A stretch of DNA of 64,000 bases from CAXBES01 sp963974915 (GTDB lineage Bacteria > Bacteroidota > Bacteroidia > Flavobacteriales > Flavobacteriaceae): assembly GCA_963974915.1 (NCBI GenBank), contig CAXBES010000004.1, forward strand, positions 62,001-126,000. Direction: 5' to 3'. The position numbers and the translations under genes were made by a program. Shown here piece by piece: positions 48,560 to 58,114 of the stretch. The notes beneath the pieces are model-generated. The model had not been told where the DNA came from. It did not search any database and saw nothing but the letters and a program-made list of their open reading frames with translations. Within the stretch, counting starts at the first letter, position 1, and every line of letters begins with the position of its first letter.

Positions 48560-49323
48560 TATCGGTAATTATCTTACTGGTATTAGTTGCAATTATTATC
48601 GTACTATTTTCTGTTTTTGTGAAACGGAAGAATAAGTTGTTATTGCAACAGGCGAAAGCGAAGGAAGCTTTCGACAAGGAACTTGCCGAAACACAAATTG
48701 AGATCAGGGAAGAAACACTTCGCAATATTAGCTGGGAATTGCACGATAATATCGGTCAGTTGATGACGCTGGCAAAGATTCAGGCTCAAATGGCACACAA
48801 TAAGCCCGAATTGATCGATGAGGTGGCAGATATTATTGGGAATGGGATTCAGGAGCTACGAACCTTGTCGAAATTAATTAATCCCGAAGCACTTAAGAGT
48901 TTGAGTTTGCACGAGGCGGTTCAACTCGAGATAGAACGTTTTAACAGATTAGATTTTATAGAGGCTAGTTTAGTGGTGGAAGGGGAGATACAAAAGTGGG
49001 ATTCGGAAAAGGAAATTATTATTTTTAGAATTTTACAGGAGTTCTTTTCTAATACTATTAAGCATTCAAAAGCATCTCATTTAGATGTATTTCTGAAGTA
49101 CTTTGATGATCATTTGGAAATAACAGCCAAAGATAATGGTATTGGTTTTTCCGATTCTTCCGATTTTTCAGGTATCGGAATCAAAAACATGAAGAATAGA
49201 GCTCAACTAATTAAGGCGGATCTTCAAATCACTTCTGAAGTCGCTTCACAGGAAGATGTTTCCGAAGAAAATGAAAAAAAAGGAACAGCGTTATACTTAA
49301 AGTATTATTTTCAAAATCAGTAA
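48532..49323 (+). CDS. Sensor histidine kinase, HisKA_3 type
   Basis: 263 aa. One membrane helix (about 7-30) is followed by a short coiled coil and the HisKA_3 dimerisation domain: ETLRNISWELHDNIGQLMTLAKIQ, with phosphoacceptor His71. The HATPase domain follows with EFFSNTIKHSKASH (N box), DNGIGF (G1) and GIGIKNMKNRAQLI, then GTALYLKYYF. Catalytic residues appear complete. There is no periplasmic domain and no HAMP or PAS, so the input must come through the membrane part or a partner. It shares an operon with the 7-TM protein and the regulator. Confidence 0.93.
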   Translation: MDNKEIAGLVSVIILLVLVAIIIVLFSVFVKRKNKLLLQQAKAKEAFDKELAETQIEIREETLRNISWELHDNIGQLMTLAKIQAQMAHNKPELIDEVADIIGNGIQELRTLSKLINPEALKSLSLHEAVQLEIERFNRLDFIEASLVVEGEIQKWDSEKEIIIFRILQEFFSNTIKHSKASHLDVFLKYFDDHLEITAKDNGIGFSDSSDFSGIGIKNMKNRAQLIKADLQITSEVASQEDVSEENEKKGTALYLKYYFQNQ

Positions 49324-49365
49324 ACTTATATCGCTTATTAGCTCTTAAATATGTAAATTTAAAGA

Positions 49366-50001
49366 ATGAAGTATTCAGTAGCAATTGTAGATGATCATGT
49401 ACTCTTATCCCAGGCCATTGTTGGATTGGTAAATAGTTTCGACAAATTTGAGGCGCTCTATATTTGTAAGAACGGACAGGAACTTTTAGATAAATTTAAA
49501 ATACCGAGTAATATTCCCGATGTGGTACTCATGGATATTAATATGCCAATTCTCAACGGAATAGAAACTACCCAAATCCTTAAAGAGGAATTTCCGAAAG
49601 TTAACGTTCTTGCCCTTTCAATAGAAGAAAATGAAACTACCATCCTAAAAATGCTTCGTGCGGGTGCCAAGGGATATCTTATGAAAGATACTAAGAAAGA
49701 GATACTCGAAGAAGCCTTGTTACAGGTGATTGAAAAGGGGTACTACCACACAAATACGATCGCACAGCTGTTGGTTGGATCGTTGATAAAGAAGCCTTCC
49801 GAAGTAGAATTAAAAGAACGTGAAATTGAATTCATTAAACACGCTTGTACCGAAATGACCTACAAGGAAATAGCAGAGGTAATGTTCTTAAGTACTAAAA
49901 CCATTGAAGGGTATCGCGATTCTATCTACGAAAAACTCAATATTAAAAATAGAATAGGATTGGTGCTGTACGCCATTCGAAACGATCTATTTAAGCCCTA
50001 A
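49366..50001 (+). CDS. NarL/FixJ-type response regulator
   Basis: 211 aa. Receiver domain (1-120) with acidic pocket D9-D10, phosphoacceptor D57 in VVLMDINMP, and GAKGYLMKDTKKE for the conserved Lys. The C-terminal LuxR-type HTH reads KEREIEFIKHACTEMTYKEIAEVMFLSTKTIEGYRDSIYEKLNIKNRIGLVLYAI; it is a full DNA-binding domain. It is the cognate partner of the kinase just upstream. Target genes are unknown; the operon itself is a natural candidate. Confidence 0.95.
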   Translation: MKYSVAIVDDHVLLSQAIVGLVNSFDKFEALYICKNGQELLDKFKIPSNIPDVVLMDINMPILNGIETTQILKEEFPKVNVLALSIEENETTILKMLRAGAKGYLMKDTKKEILEEALLQVIEKGYYHTNTIAQLLVGSLIKKPSEVELKEREIEFIKHACTEMTYKEIAEVMFLSTKTIEGYRDSIYEKLNIKNRIGLVLYAIRNDLFKP

Positions 50002-50012
50002 TCCTCTTAAAA

Positions 50013-50543
50013 CTACCCAAATAGCTCACTTACTTCCTTTCGCACATACACTAAAGCCTTTTGAGAAGGTGTGACTTCTTCCATGAAATTTCGCAATAAC
50101 CATTCGCGCATTTTATCGGCGTTGCCACCCTTTTCTTCGTGCATTGCGGCTTGTCTAATTACGTGAATAGTTGCATTTTTAGCTGCGTTAACAAGGTTCC
50201 AGCACTCCTGGGACAAGTAAATTTGTTGCGTTAGATTGTGTTCGTATTCTTGTTCAATGTTTCTAATGAGAAGCTCTTCGTATTTAGAAACTTCATCAGA
50301 AAATGGTTTTACACGAATTAAAAGTTTGTTCGGATCAATTCGTTCCAAAAGAAGCGTAATTCGTTCATAAGCTTGTAAACGCATTGGAAGGATCTTGTTT
50401 TGTGCTTCCTTCTGAATAAGATATCGTCTTCTTCCTTCTTCGTTTGAAGTATGTCCCTTAAAAAAGTAGTAAGCCACAAGTCCTACTACTATAGCAGGTA
50501 GCAAGTAAGCGGCATAGTTGATAATCTGAGTTACGTCGTCCAT
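50013..50543 (-). CDS. Membrane-anchored protein, unknown function
   Basis: 176 aa. One N-terminal helix (NYAAYLLPAIVVGLVAYYFF, about 9-28) is followed by a helical, charged body: KILPMRLQAYERITLLLERIDPNKLLIRVKPFSDEVSKYEELLIRNIEQEYEHNLTQQIYLSQECWNLVNAAKNATIHVIRQAA. The pattern looks like a conserved Bacteroidota family, but I cannot name a function. It lies 20 bp downstream of the glutamate-synthase-like gene at 50564 on the same strand and is probably co-transcribed. Confidence 0.78.
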   Translation of the reverse strand: MDDVTQIINYAAYLLPAIVVGLVAYYFFKGHTSNEEGRRRYLIQKEAQNKILPMRLQAYERITLLLERIDPNKLLIRVKPFSDEVSKYEELLIRNIEQEYEHNLTQQIYLSQECWNLVNAAKNATIHVIRQAAMHEEKGGNADKMREWLLRNFMEEVTPSQKALVYVRKEVSELFG

Positions 50544-50563
50544 AGGTATTTTAACGTTTTAGG

Positions 50564-52159
50564 TTATGGGGTATTGTCTATTTCTTGTTTACCTGAAACT
50601 TCAATTTTATATGAGCCTCCAAGATAGGTACATTCTTTTAAAGCTTGCATATTTGTAAAAGGTACCGTTGTTTTATTGTACATATACGTTCTGTCCAACT
50701 CCTTAGAGAGGTTGTGGTCATCTACGTTCAGATCAATATCACTCATTTTAAACTGACATGGATGTTCGTATCCCGCTGCATGAGTAATTTCTACTAATTC
50801 TTTTCTGAAAGTTCTGAAATATTGTGCCAATCGCTCAGATTTTAAAGGGATGTCGATCCCATTCTGAAGCCACTTACTTTGTGTAGCAACGCCACTGGGA
50901 CACCTGTTTGTATGACAAATCTGTGCCTGAATACAACCAATGCTCATCATCGCTTCTCGTGCAACGTTTATACAATCTGCACCCATGGCAAATGCCATCG
51001 CCGCTTTTGCCGGAAAGCCTAATTTCCCACTTCCAATAAAAACAACTCTGTCGGTTAATCCTTTTCTTTGAAACAATTTATACAGATCACTAAATCCGTA
51101 TACCCAGGGAAGCGAAACATGGTCTGCAAAACTTGGAGGTGCAGCCCCGGTTCCTCCTTCACCACCATCAACAGTAATAAAATCGGGACCTTTATTAGTT
51201 TCCTTCATGATATCGGCTAGTTCTTCCCATTGCTCTAATTTACCAATGGCAGCTTTAATCCCCACCGGAAGGCCGGTAGCATCTGCCATTGCCTCAATAA
51301 AATCGACCATTTCCGGAATCGTAGAAAAGGCTGAGTGATTTGGAGGAGAAAGAACATCTATGCCTACTTTTACACCCCGTATGTCTGCGATCTCCTGCGT
51401 GATTTTCGCACCCGGCAACACTCCGCCCTTACCCGGCTTTGCCCCTTGAGAAAGCTTTAATTCTATAGCTCTAATAAACGGATTGTCATTGACTAGTTTT
51501 ACCAACTTCTCCATAGAGAAGGTACCATCTTCTGCTCTAACTCCAAAATAACCGGTTCCAAAATGGAAAACAACATCGCCACCTTTACTGTGATAGGGTG
51601 ACAAACCGCCTTCACCGGTATTGTGATAAGCTCCCGCCATTTTAACTCCTTCATTTAGCGATTCGATCGCCTTTGCAGATAATGAACCGAAACTCATCGC
51701 CGAAACGTTTATGACAGATGCTGGTCGGTAGGGTCTTCGACGTTTGTTGTATTCGCCTATAACCTTTGCACAAGGCAGGAAAGATTTATCGATTGCATTG
51801 GGATGATCGTCCTCAATTTTAAAGGGGATCATGGCATTATTTATAAATATATGCTGATGAGCATAGATATCGCGATCGGTTCCAAAGCCTTCATAATTGT
51901 TTTCTTTTTTCGCAGATGCGTAGATCCACCCGCGTTCAATACGGTTAAAAGGAAGTTCTTCACGGTTGTTAGCGACAAAATATTGCCTCATTTCGGGACC
52001 AATACTTTCGAGTAGATATCGAATATGACCCACAATTGGAAAATTGTGACTAATAGTGTGTTTACGCTGGAGAATATCTCTTAGTGCGATAATTATAAAA
52101 AACAAAAGAATCCATCCCCACCACGGAATGTTACTTAAAATCTCTAAAAATGTGTCCAT
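50564..52159 (-). CDS. FMN-binding glutamate synthase family protein
   Basis: 531 aa. An N-terminal membrane helix (WWGWILLFFIIIALRDIL) precedes a GltS-type FMN barrel: INVSAMSFGSLSAKAIESLNEGVKMAGAYHNTGEGGLSPYH, IELKLSQGAKPGKGGVLPG, VDGGEGGTGAAPPSF, VFIGSGKLGFPAKAAMAFAMGAD and the iron-sulfur cysteines in CIQAQICHTNRCPSGVATQ. There is no glutaminase domain, so it is not a complete glutamate synthase. These stand-alone proteins act on unknown substrates. A -7 box (52194-52201) lies 35 bp upstream. Confidence 0.92.
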   Translation of the reverse strand: MDTFLEILSNIPWWGWILLFFIIIALRDILQRKHTISHNFPIVGHIRYLLESIGPEMRQYFVANNREELPFNRIERGWIYASAKKENNYEGFGTDRDIYAHQHIFINNAMIPFKIEDDHPNAIDKSFLPCAKVIGEYNKRRRPYRPASVINVSAMSFGSLSAKAIESLNEGVKMAGAYHNTGEGGLSPYHSKGGDVVFHFGTGYFGVRAEDGTFSMEKLVKLVNDNPFIRAIELKLSQGAKPGKGGVLPGAKITQEIADIRGVKVGIDVLSPPNHSAFSTIPEMVDFIEAMADATGLPVGIKAAIGKLEQWEELADIMKETNKGPDFITVDGGEGGTGAAPPSFADHVSLPWVYGFSDLYKLFQRKGLTDRVVFIGSGKLGFPAKAAMAFAMGADCINVAREAMMSIGCIQAQICHTNRCPSGVATQSKWLQNGIDIPLKSERLAQYFRTFRKELVEITHAAGYEHPCQFKMSDIDLNVDDHNLSKELDRTYMYNKTTVPFTNMQALKECTYLGGSYKIEVSGKQEIDNTP

Positions 52160-52193
52160 TTAAAAATACTCATAGTTAATGTGCGACTAAGTT

Positions 52194-52201
52194 CAAATGT
52201 A
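52194..52201 (-). promoter_or_regulatory. Candidate -7 box of glutamate-synthase-like gene
   Basis: TACATTTG on the minus strand fits the TAnnTTTG consensus, 34 bp before the ATG at 52159. No clear -33 partner is seen. Confidence 0.4.
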
Positions 52202-52213
52202 GAATTTTTAAAC

Positions 52214-53497
52214 TTAGTTGGCATTTAAATAATCAATTGATAACTGACTTAACGCTTTTACTCCTAAGAGCATTCCCGCATCATCTATTTGAAAATCGGG
52301 AGTGTGATGCGGATAAGGAGTTGTATTTCCCGGTGTCATCCCCCCAAGAAAGAAATAAAGTCCGGGTACTTTTTCCTGAAAGTATGAAAAATCTTCCCCT
52401 CCCGTCGTTGCTTTCATCAAGGAAACGTTTTCTTCACCCGCTACCCTTTGCAAACTCGGGATCATTTGAGATGTGAGCTCCGGGTCATTGTATGTGATAG
52501 AGGTATTATTCTGAAATTCGATAGTTGCACTTCCGCCATAGGCTTTCGCAATATCCCGGGTCATTTCTGTCATTCGCTTAATGATCATTTCCCGCATTTC
52601 GGGGTGCAGAGTTCGTACAGTTCCAATCATTTCGGCAGTTTCAGGAATAATATTGAAACGAACACCACTGGTGATTTTTCCAACCGTAATTACCGCAGCC
52701 TCTTCAACCAAAGGTGATTCTCTACTAATGATCGTTTGTAAGCCATCTATTATTTTTGCTGAAATTAAAATTGGATCCACTCCGGCCCAGGGAGCCGAAC
52801 CATGCGTTTGCTTCCCCTTTACGTTAATAACAAATCGCTCAACCGAAGCCATCGTGCCTTCCGGTTTGTATTTAATTGTTCCTACAGGGGTATTAGAGTT
52901 AATATGGAGCCCGAAGATCACATCTACATCGGGATTTTCTAATACTCCTTCCTTGATCATCAATTTTGCACCACCTTCTTCTCCGGGTGGCGGACCTTCC
53001 TCTGCGGGTTGAAAAATAAATTTAACCGTTCCGTTTAACAGGTTTTTATTTTCTGAAAGCACTTCGGCAACGCCCATCAAAATTGAAATATGAGTATCGT
53101 GACCGCAGGCATGCATTACTCCGGTTTCTTTATCTAAAAATGTGTCGACCACTGTACTCTTAAACGGAAGATCATTGCGCTCGGTAACCGGAAGCGCGTC
53201 AATATCTGCTCTTAATGCAACTACTTTCCCCGGTTTCTTTCCCTTCAAAATGCCAACAACACCCGTCTTACCAACCCCTGTTGTGACCTCCAATCCCAGC
53301 TTTTTTAAATGATTCGCAATTTTTTCGGCAGTTTTAAATTCTCTGTTGGAAAGCTCCGGATTTTGATGAAAGTGATGTCTCCATTCTATTACTTGTGATT
53401 CTATCGCTTCAATATCCTTTAATAGTGAGGCGTCCATTTGACTCATTGAAGCTATCGTGTAGCTGCCAATAAAAAGGGTGAGAAAGAGTTTTTTCAT
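52214..53497 (-). CDS. M20 family amidohydrolase, exported
   Basis: 427 aa with a signal peptide (LTLFIGSYTIASMSQ). The M20 set is complete: HHFHQNPELSNREFKTA, ALRADIDALPVTE, MHACGHDTHISILMGVAE, IFQPAEEGPPPGEEGGAKLMIKEG, then the dimerisation domain with VKGKQTHGSAPWAGVDPI and the final TGGEDFSYF. It resembles aminoacylase/hippurate hydrolase-type enzymes that cleave N-acyl amino acids. The signal peptide implies action outside the cytoplasm. It is upstream of the glutamate-synthase-like gene with a 54-bp gap, and may or may not share its transcript. Confidence 0.94.
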   Translation of the reverse strand: MKKLFLTLFIGSYTIASMSQMDASLLKDIEAIESQVIEWRHHFHQNPELSNREFKTAEKIANHLKKLGLEVTTGVGKTGVVGILKGKKPGKVVALRADIDALPVTERNDLPFKSTVVDTFLDKETGVMHACGHDTHISILMGVAEVLSENKNLLNGTVKFIFQPAEEGPPPGEEGGAKLMIKEGVLENPDVDVIFGLHINSNTPVGTIKYKPEGTMASVERFVINVKGKQTHGSAPWAGVDPILISAKIIDGLQTIISRESPLVEEAAVITVGKITSGVRFNIIPETAEMIGTVRTLHPEMREMIIKRMTEMTRDIAKAYGGSATIEFQNNTSITYNDPELTSQMIPSLQRVAGEENVSLMKATTGGEDFSYFQEKVPGLYFFLGGMTPGNTTPYPHHTPDFQIDDAGMLLGVKALSQLSIDYLNAN

Positions 53498-53747
53498 GGT
53501 GTTTTATTGCTTCTAAATATTAACACTTGTGTGAGTACAAAGCGACATGCTTTCAGGTGAGTAAGCCTGTTTTTCCCAAATTACAATAGGCATAGCAGTA
53601 CACAGAGTATAAACTTGCCTAAAGATATTTAATTTTGAGGAAAACAAAAATGAAATTATATGTTTATAAATTCTGAAAGTTCTTCGGGTCGATTCCTGCT
53701 ATTTTCCTTAATTTCACGCTTCAGTTTTCGATGAAAAAAACTACAAA

Positions 53748-56066
53748 TTGCAAGAATATCTTCAACAGTTAAATGATGCCCAATTAGCGCCGGTTTTACA
53801 AAAGGACGGGGCAATGATCGTAATTGCGGGCGCAGGTTCGGGAAAGACACGTGTACTTACATATCGTATCGCCTATCTTATGGCACAAGGGGTAGATCCG
53901 TTCAATATTTTGGCGCTTACCTTTACCAACAAGGCAGCTCGGGAAATGAAAAAGCGTATTGCCCAAATTGTTGGGAGTAGTGAAGCTAAGAATCTATGGA
54001 TGGGGACCTTTCATAGTGTATTTGCGAAAATATTGCGATATGAAGCCGAGAAACTTGGTTACCCTTCTAATTTCACGATATATGATACTCAGGATTCCCA
54101 AAGTGTGATTCGTGCCATCATTAAAGAAATGCAACTCGATAAGGATATTTATAAGTATAAACAGGTTTACTCGAGAATTTCTTCCTATAAGAACAGTCTC
54201 ATTACGGTAAAAGCATATTTCAATAACCCAGAATTAATGGAAGCCGATGCTATGGCGAAGATTCCTAGAATGGGGGATGTGTACAAGGCTTATGTAGATC
54301 GTTGTTTCAAAGCAGGGGCGATGGATTTCGATGATCTCTTACTAAAGACTAATGAACTTCTTACAAGATTTCCGGATGTTTTAGCAAAATATCAAAATCG
54401 CTTCAGATATATACTCGTTGATGAGTATCAGGATACGAATCACAGTCAGTATCTAATCGTTCGCGCTTTGAGTGATCGCTTTCAGAATATATGCGTAGTA
54501 GGGGATGATGCACAAAGTATCTATGCATTTAGAGGTGCAAATATTAATAATATTCTCAACTTTCAGAAAGACTACGACGGTGTAAAAGTATACCGCTTAG
54601 AGCAAAATTATCGCTCAACCAAGAATATTGTAAATGCGGCAAATAGCATTATTGAAAAGAATAAAACCAGATTAGATAAAGTAGTTTGGACGGCAAACGA
54701 CGAAGGGTCAAAAATTCTTGTAAACAGAACAATGACCGATGGGGATGAAGGAAGATTTGTTGCAAGTTCTATTTTTGAAAACCGAATGAACCATCAGTTG
54801 AGAAATGGTGACTTTGCGATTTTGTATCGTACCAATGCACAATCTCGTGCGATGGAAGATGCGCTTCGGAAGAAAGACATTCCGTATAGAATATATGGAG
54901 GTTTAAGTTTTTATCAGCGAAAGGAAATTAAAGATGTCTTAGCGTATTTACGACTTATTCTGAATCCGAAGGACGAAGAAGCACTAAAACGTGTTATTAA
55001 TTATCCTGCCCGGGGAATAGGTCAAACTACACTCGAAAAATTAACAGTAGCAGCTAACCACTACAATCGTTCCATGTTTGAAGTGATGCAGCATATCGAT
55101 AAGATCGATCTTAAACTGAACAGCGGTACTAAAACGAAACTAAAGGATTTTACAACCATGATCCAGAGCTTTGAAGTTTTGAATCGAGATTATGATGCTT
55201 TTCAAATTGCCGAGCATGTTTCGAAAAAAACCGGACTGGTGCAAGAGCTAAAAAAGGATGGAACTCCGGAGGGGATCGCACGAATTGAGAACATTGAAGA
55301 GTTATTAAACGGAATGCGGGACTTCGTTGAAGAACAAAAGGAATTAGCAGATGCTACCGGATCTCTTTCCGAATTTCTAGAAGATGTGGCGCTCGCTACC
55401 GATATGGACAATGATAAAGGCGATGAGGATAGAGTAGCCCTAATGACGGTTCATCTCGCCAAAGGACTTGAGTTCCCCTATGTTTATGTAGTGGGGATGG
55501 AAGAAGATCTCTTTCCAAGCGGTATGAGTATGAGCACCAGAAGTGAGTTAGAGGAAGAACGTCGTTTGTTTTATGTTGCGATCACTCGTGCCGAGAAACA
55601 GGCGTATCTTACATATACTCAATCCCGTTACCGCTGGGGGAAATTAATCGATGCAGAACCCAGTAGGTTTATTGAGGAAATTGATGATAGTTATCTGGAA
55701 TATCTTACACCAATAACCGAACATCGTTACAAGCCGCTACTAGATGTGGATATTTTTGATGAGGTAGATAAAAGTAAACTCCGACTTAATAAGCCTACCA
55801 AAGGAACGGCTCCAAGAGGACCTTCTGAAGAGCAGTTAAGAAAATTACGAAGACTGAAACCCGTTAAAAGCAGTGCCGATAAGAATTTTAATGCCGAAGA
55901 TGCCAACCTGAAAGTTGGTACCCTGGTTGAACATGTACGCTTCGGAAAAGGTAAAATTACAAAGATAGAAGGCGTTGGTGCCGATACGAAAGCAGAGATC
56001 GATTTTGAAAACGGCGGACTCAAAAAATTGCTCTTAAGATTTGCAAAGCTGAATGTCTTGCAATGA
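53748..56066 (+). CDS. UvrD/PcrA-type ATP-dependent DNA helicase, TTG start
   Basis: 772 aa, SF1A helicase for repair and replication. Walker A GAGSGKT at 28-34 (IVIAGAGSGKTRVLTYRIAYLM), LALTFTNKAAREMKKR, the DEYQDTNHSQY Walker B, VVGDDAQSIYAFRGA, YRLEQNYRSTKNIV, TVHLAKGLEFPYVYVVGMEEDLFPS and RRLFYVAITRAEKQAYLTY are all present. The C-terminal VGTLVEHVRFGKGKITKIEG is the PcrA-type Tudor tail. The frame has no ATG upstream: TTG at 53748 is the best start, giving QEYLQQLNDAQLAPV. An ATG at 53731 is out of frame by one base in an A-run. Confidence 0.95.
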   Translation: MQEYLQQLNDAQLAPVLQKDGAMIVIAGAGSGKTRVLTYRIAYLMAQGVDPFNILALTFTNKAAREMKKRIAQIVGSSEAKNLWMGTFHSVFAKILRYEAEKLGYPSNFTIYDTQDSQSVIRAIIKEMQLDKDIYKYKQVYSRISSYKNSLITVKAYFNNPELMEADAMAKIPRMGDVYKAYVDRCFKAGAMDFDDLLLKTNELLTRFPDVLAKYQNRFRYILVDEYQDTNHSQYLIVRALSDRFQNICVVGDDAQSIYAFRGANINNILNFQKDYDGVKVYRLEQNYRSTKNIVNAANSIIEKNKTRLDKVVWTANDEGSKILVNRTMTDGDEGRFVASSIFENRMNHQLRNGDFAILYRTNAQSRAMEDALRKKDIPYRIYGGLSFYQRKEIKDVLAYLRLILNPKDEEALKRVINYPARGIGQTTLEKLTVAANHYNRSMFEVMQHIDKIDLKLNSGTKTKLKDFTTMIQSFEVLNRDYDAFQIAEHVSKKTGLVQELKKDGTPEGIARIENIEELLNGMRDFVEEQKELADATGSLSEFLEDVALATDMDNDKGDEDRVALMTVHLAKGLEFPYVYVVGMEEDLFPSGMSMSTRSELEEERRLFYVAITRAEKQAYLTYTQSRYRWGKLIDAEPSRFIEEIDDSYLEYLTPITEHRYKPLLDVDIFDEVDKSKLRLNKPTKGTAPRGPSEEQLRKLRRLKPVKSSADKNFNAEDANLKVGTLVEHVRFGKGKITKIEGVGADTKAEIDFENGGLKKLLLRFAKLNVLQ

Positions 56067-56076
56067 ATTTAAGACA

Positions 56077-56979
56077 CTACAGAGGTAATTGTTTGTAAAT
56101 AAAACCACTTAACATCTCGTCCAGAATTTTACGATTTTCCTCACTCCAGTTTCCATGACCCTCATCAAAAACAGTTAAACTATTAGAAATTCCGTGATGG
56201 GTAAGTGAATTTCGAAGATCATATGCATTGTCTACAGGGACTTTTACATCATTACTACCATAGAATAAGATGGTAGGACTCGTTCTGTTTGAAACTTGCG
56301 CTAACGGACTTAGAAGATCGAGGTTGTTTTGAATATTTGGATAGACAGTATCGTCCACCAAAATATCCATCAACTGAACAAAGTCCGGTCTTTCGGTATA
56401 AAAAGGATGATCGAAATTAGTGGGTCCTGCAATACTACATACAAATTTTACTTCATCATCCTGATCGAAAACATAGTCGTACATTAACGTAAGATGTCCC
56501 CCGGCACTAGCGCCAATTAATCCGAACTCCGGCTTCACTTGAAAGGTAAATTTATTTTGCTTTATGGAGTTGATAACGCTCTTAATATCGTGAAACTGAC
56601 CGGGAAAGGCATGATGATCTCCAGGAGTGGCAGTTATATAGTTCATATTCACTATCGCATATTCCGGGTTGGTTTGTTGAAGAGATTCGATATAATGATG
56701 CAATGTGGATTTATCACCTGCCATCCATCCGCCACCATGCACTAAAATTAGCACTTTCGTGCTAGTATATGATCTGATTTCCGGGAGGTAGATATCGTAG
56801 GTCTGCTGACTGTGATTTCCATAACTAACATCCCTGAATAAATGTGTTTGCTGGACCATCCCATGTTTGGAATCGTCATTCAGGTTAGTGAATTCTTCCA
56901 CAGATTCGTCTGTAGAACACGCAAATAGGATAAACGATAGGCATAAAGCTATGCTCATAGGTAGGTTAATAAGTCTCAT
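56077..56979 (-). CDS. Secreted alpha/beta hydrolase lipoprotein (BD-FAE-like), copy 1
   Basis: 300 aa. The start at 56979 gives a lipoprotein signal (SIALCLSFILFAC); the frame to 57009 does not. Hydrolase blocks: VLILVHGGGWMAGDKSTLHHYI (oxyanion HGGGW), FGLIGASAGGHLTLMYDYVFD (nucleophile Ser in GASAG), FYGSNDVKVP (Asp) and DEGHGNWS (His). This set fits carbohydrate or feruloyl esterase-type enzymes. It lies downstream of a clear paralogue at 57134, on the same strand, 154 bp away. Confidence 0.9.
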   Translation of the reverse strand: MRLINLPMSIALCLSFILFACSTDESVEEFTNLNDDSKHGMVQQTHLFRDVSYGNHSQQTYDIYLPEIRSYTSTKVLILVHGGGWMAGDKSTLHHYIESLQQTNPEYAIVNMNYITATPGDHHAFPGQFHDIKSVINSIKQNKFTFQVKPEFGLIGASAGGHLTLMYDYVFDQDDEVKFVCSIAGPTNFDHPFYTERPDFVQLMDILVDDTVYPNIQNNLDLLSPLAQVSNRTSPTILFYGSNDVKVPVDNAYDLRNSLTHHGISNSLTVFDEGHGNWSEENRKILDEMLSGFIYKQLPL

Positions 56980-57133
56980 AAATATCGAACTTTGGGGCGT
57001 TCGAGACAAACCTACGAGAAAAAAATCAAAAAATGAATAAAAAAGTGTATTTTATCGATAAAAACATACACTTTAACGTTTTTATAGCAATTATTTTACA
57101 ATTGCATAATCATCATATAACGATATTTTCTAC

Positions 57134-58012
57134 CTAAAAAACGGGTAAATGCGTTGAAATAAAGCTACTTAGCTGAATTTGTACATTATTTAAGTCTTCA
57201 AGACTCCAGTCACCATGTCCTCCATCGTACACGGTAAAACTATTCGTAACCATATGGTCGCTTAACTCACTTTGTAATAATTCACCATTCGTTAAAGGGA
57301 CAAGCGGATCTTGATTTCCATAAAAAAGTATGGTTGGGCTACTTGCTGTGGAAACAAGCAGCGCCGGACTGTTGGCAACGGCGTAATTAGTTCCCGGTGG
57401 ATAAGCATTTTCATCTACGAGCAATTCTAAAAGCACAGTAAAACTAGGATTATTGGAATAAAAAACATCGGTAAAATTGGTTGGACCTACAATATCACCA
57501 ACGAATTTCACCAGATTATCGGTATCGTAAACATTATCGTACATAAGTGAAATATGAGCTCCTGCGCTTGCACCAATTAATCCGAATTCGGGTAATACCT
57601 GAAGTGTTTCTTTTTCATTTATGATCTTGTTGATCACCGCATCAAGATCCAGATATTGATTAGGGAATGCGGGCTTATCTATTGTCGCTAGAACGTAGTT
57701 CATGTTTACGATCGCATGTTCCGGATGACTTAACTGCAACTGAGTTACAAAATCATTCATTTCGGTTTTATCACCTTCGGTCCAGCCACCTCCGTGAACC
57801 AGAATAATGACTTTTGTCTTTGACGACGATCTGTTCGCGGGTAAATATATATCATAAACCTGCTGAGGATCGCTTCCGTAGGAAACATTAAAGATATTTT
57901 CTGCTTCCAGATTCTGCTGCTGTTGCATAGTATTGCCCTCATCAGAATCACACGAAATAAAAAGAAAACTAACGCTTACGAATAATAGTAAGACCGGAAT
58001 CAGCTTTTTCAT
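57134..58012 (-). CDS. Secreted alpha/beta hydrolase lipoprotein (BD-FAE-like), copy 2
   Basis: 292 aa, lipoprotein signal (LIPVLLLFVSVSFLFISC). It parallels copy 1 block for block: IILVHGGGWTEGDKTEMNDFVTQL, EFGLIGASAGAHISLMYDNVYD, LFYGNQDPLVPL and VYDGGHGDWS. The acyl pocket lines differ, so the substrates may differ. The pair looks like an old tandem duplication. The substrate, perhaps an acylated polysaccharide, is inference. Confidence 0.9.
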   Translation of the reverse strand: MKKLIPVLLLFVSVSFLFISCDSDEGNTMQQQQNLEAENIFNVSYGSDPQQVYDIYLPANRSSSKTKVIILVHGGGWTEGDKTEMNDFVTQLQLSHPEHAIVNMNYVLATIDKPAFPNQYLDLDAVINKIINEKETLQVLPEFGLIGASAGAHISLMYDNVYDTDNLVKFVGDIVGPTNFTDVFYSNNPSFTVLLELLVDENAYPPGTNYAVANSPALLVSTASSPTILFYGNQDPLVPLTNGELLQSELSDHMVTNSFTVYDGGHGDWSLEDLNNVQIQLSSFISTHLPVF

Positions 58013-58114
58013 AGTATATTTTTATTTTCATTAACGTTAGAAAACACGTTTTATGTTAAGAAATCATAATGATTATTATCATTTCTGAAAAAACACGTAA
58101 ATTTATATAAAAAG

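Noticed and set aside
50013..50543. Assigning a named domain to the membrane-anchored protein
   Set aside because: The pattern looks conserved, but I could not tie it to a family with confidence from sequence alone.
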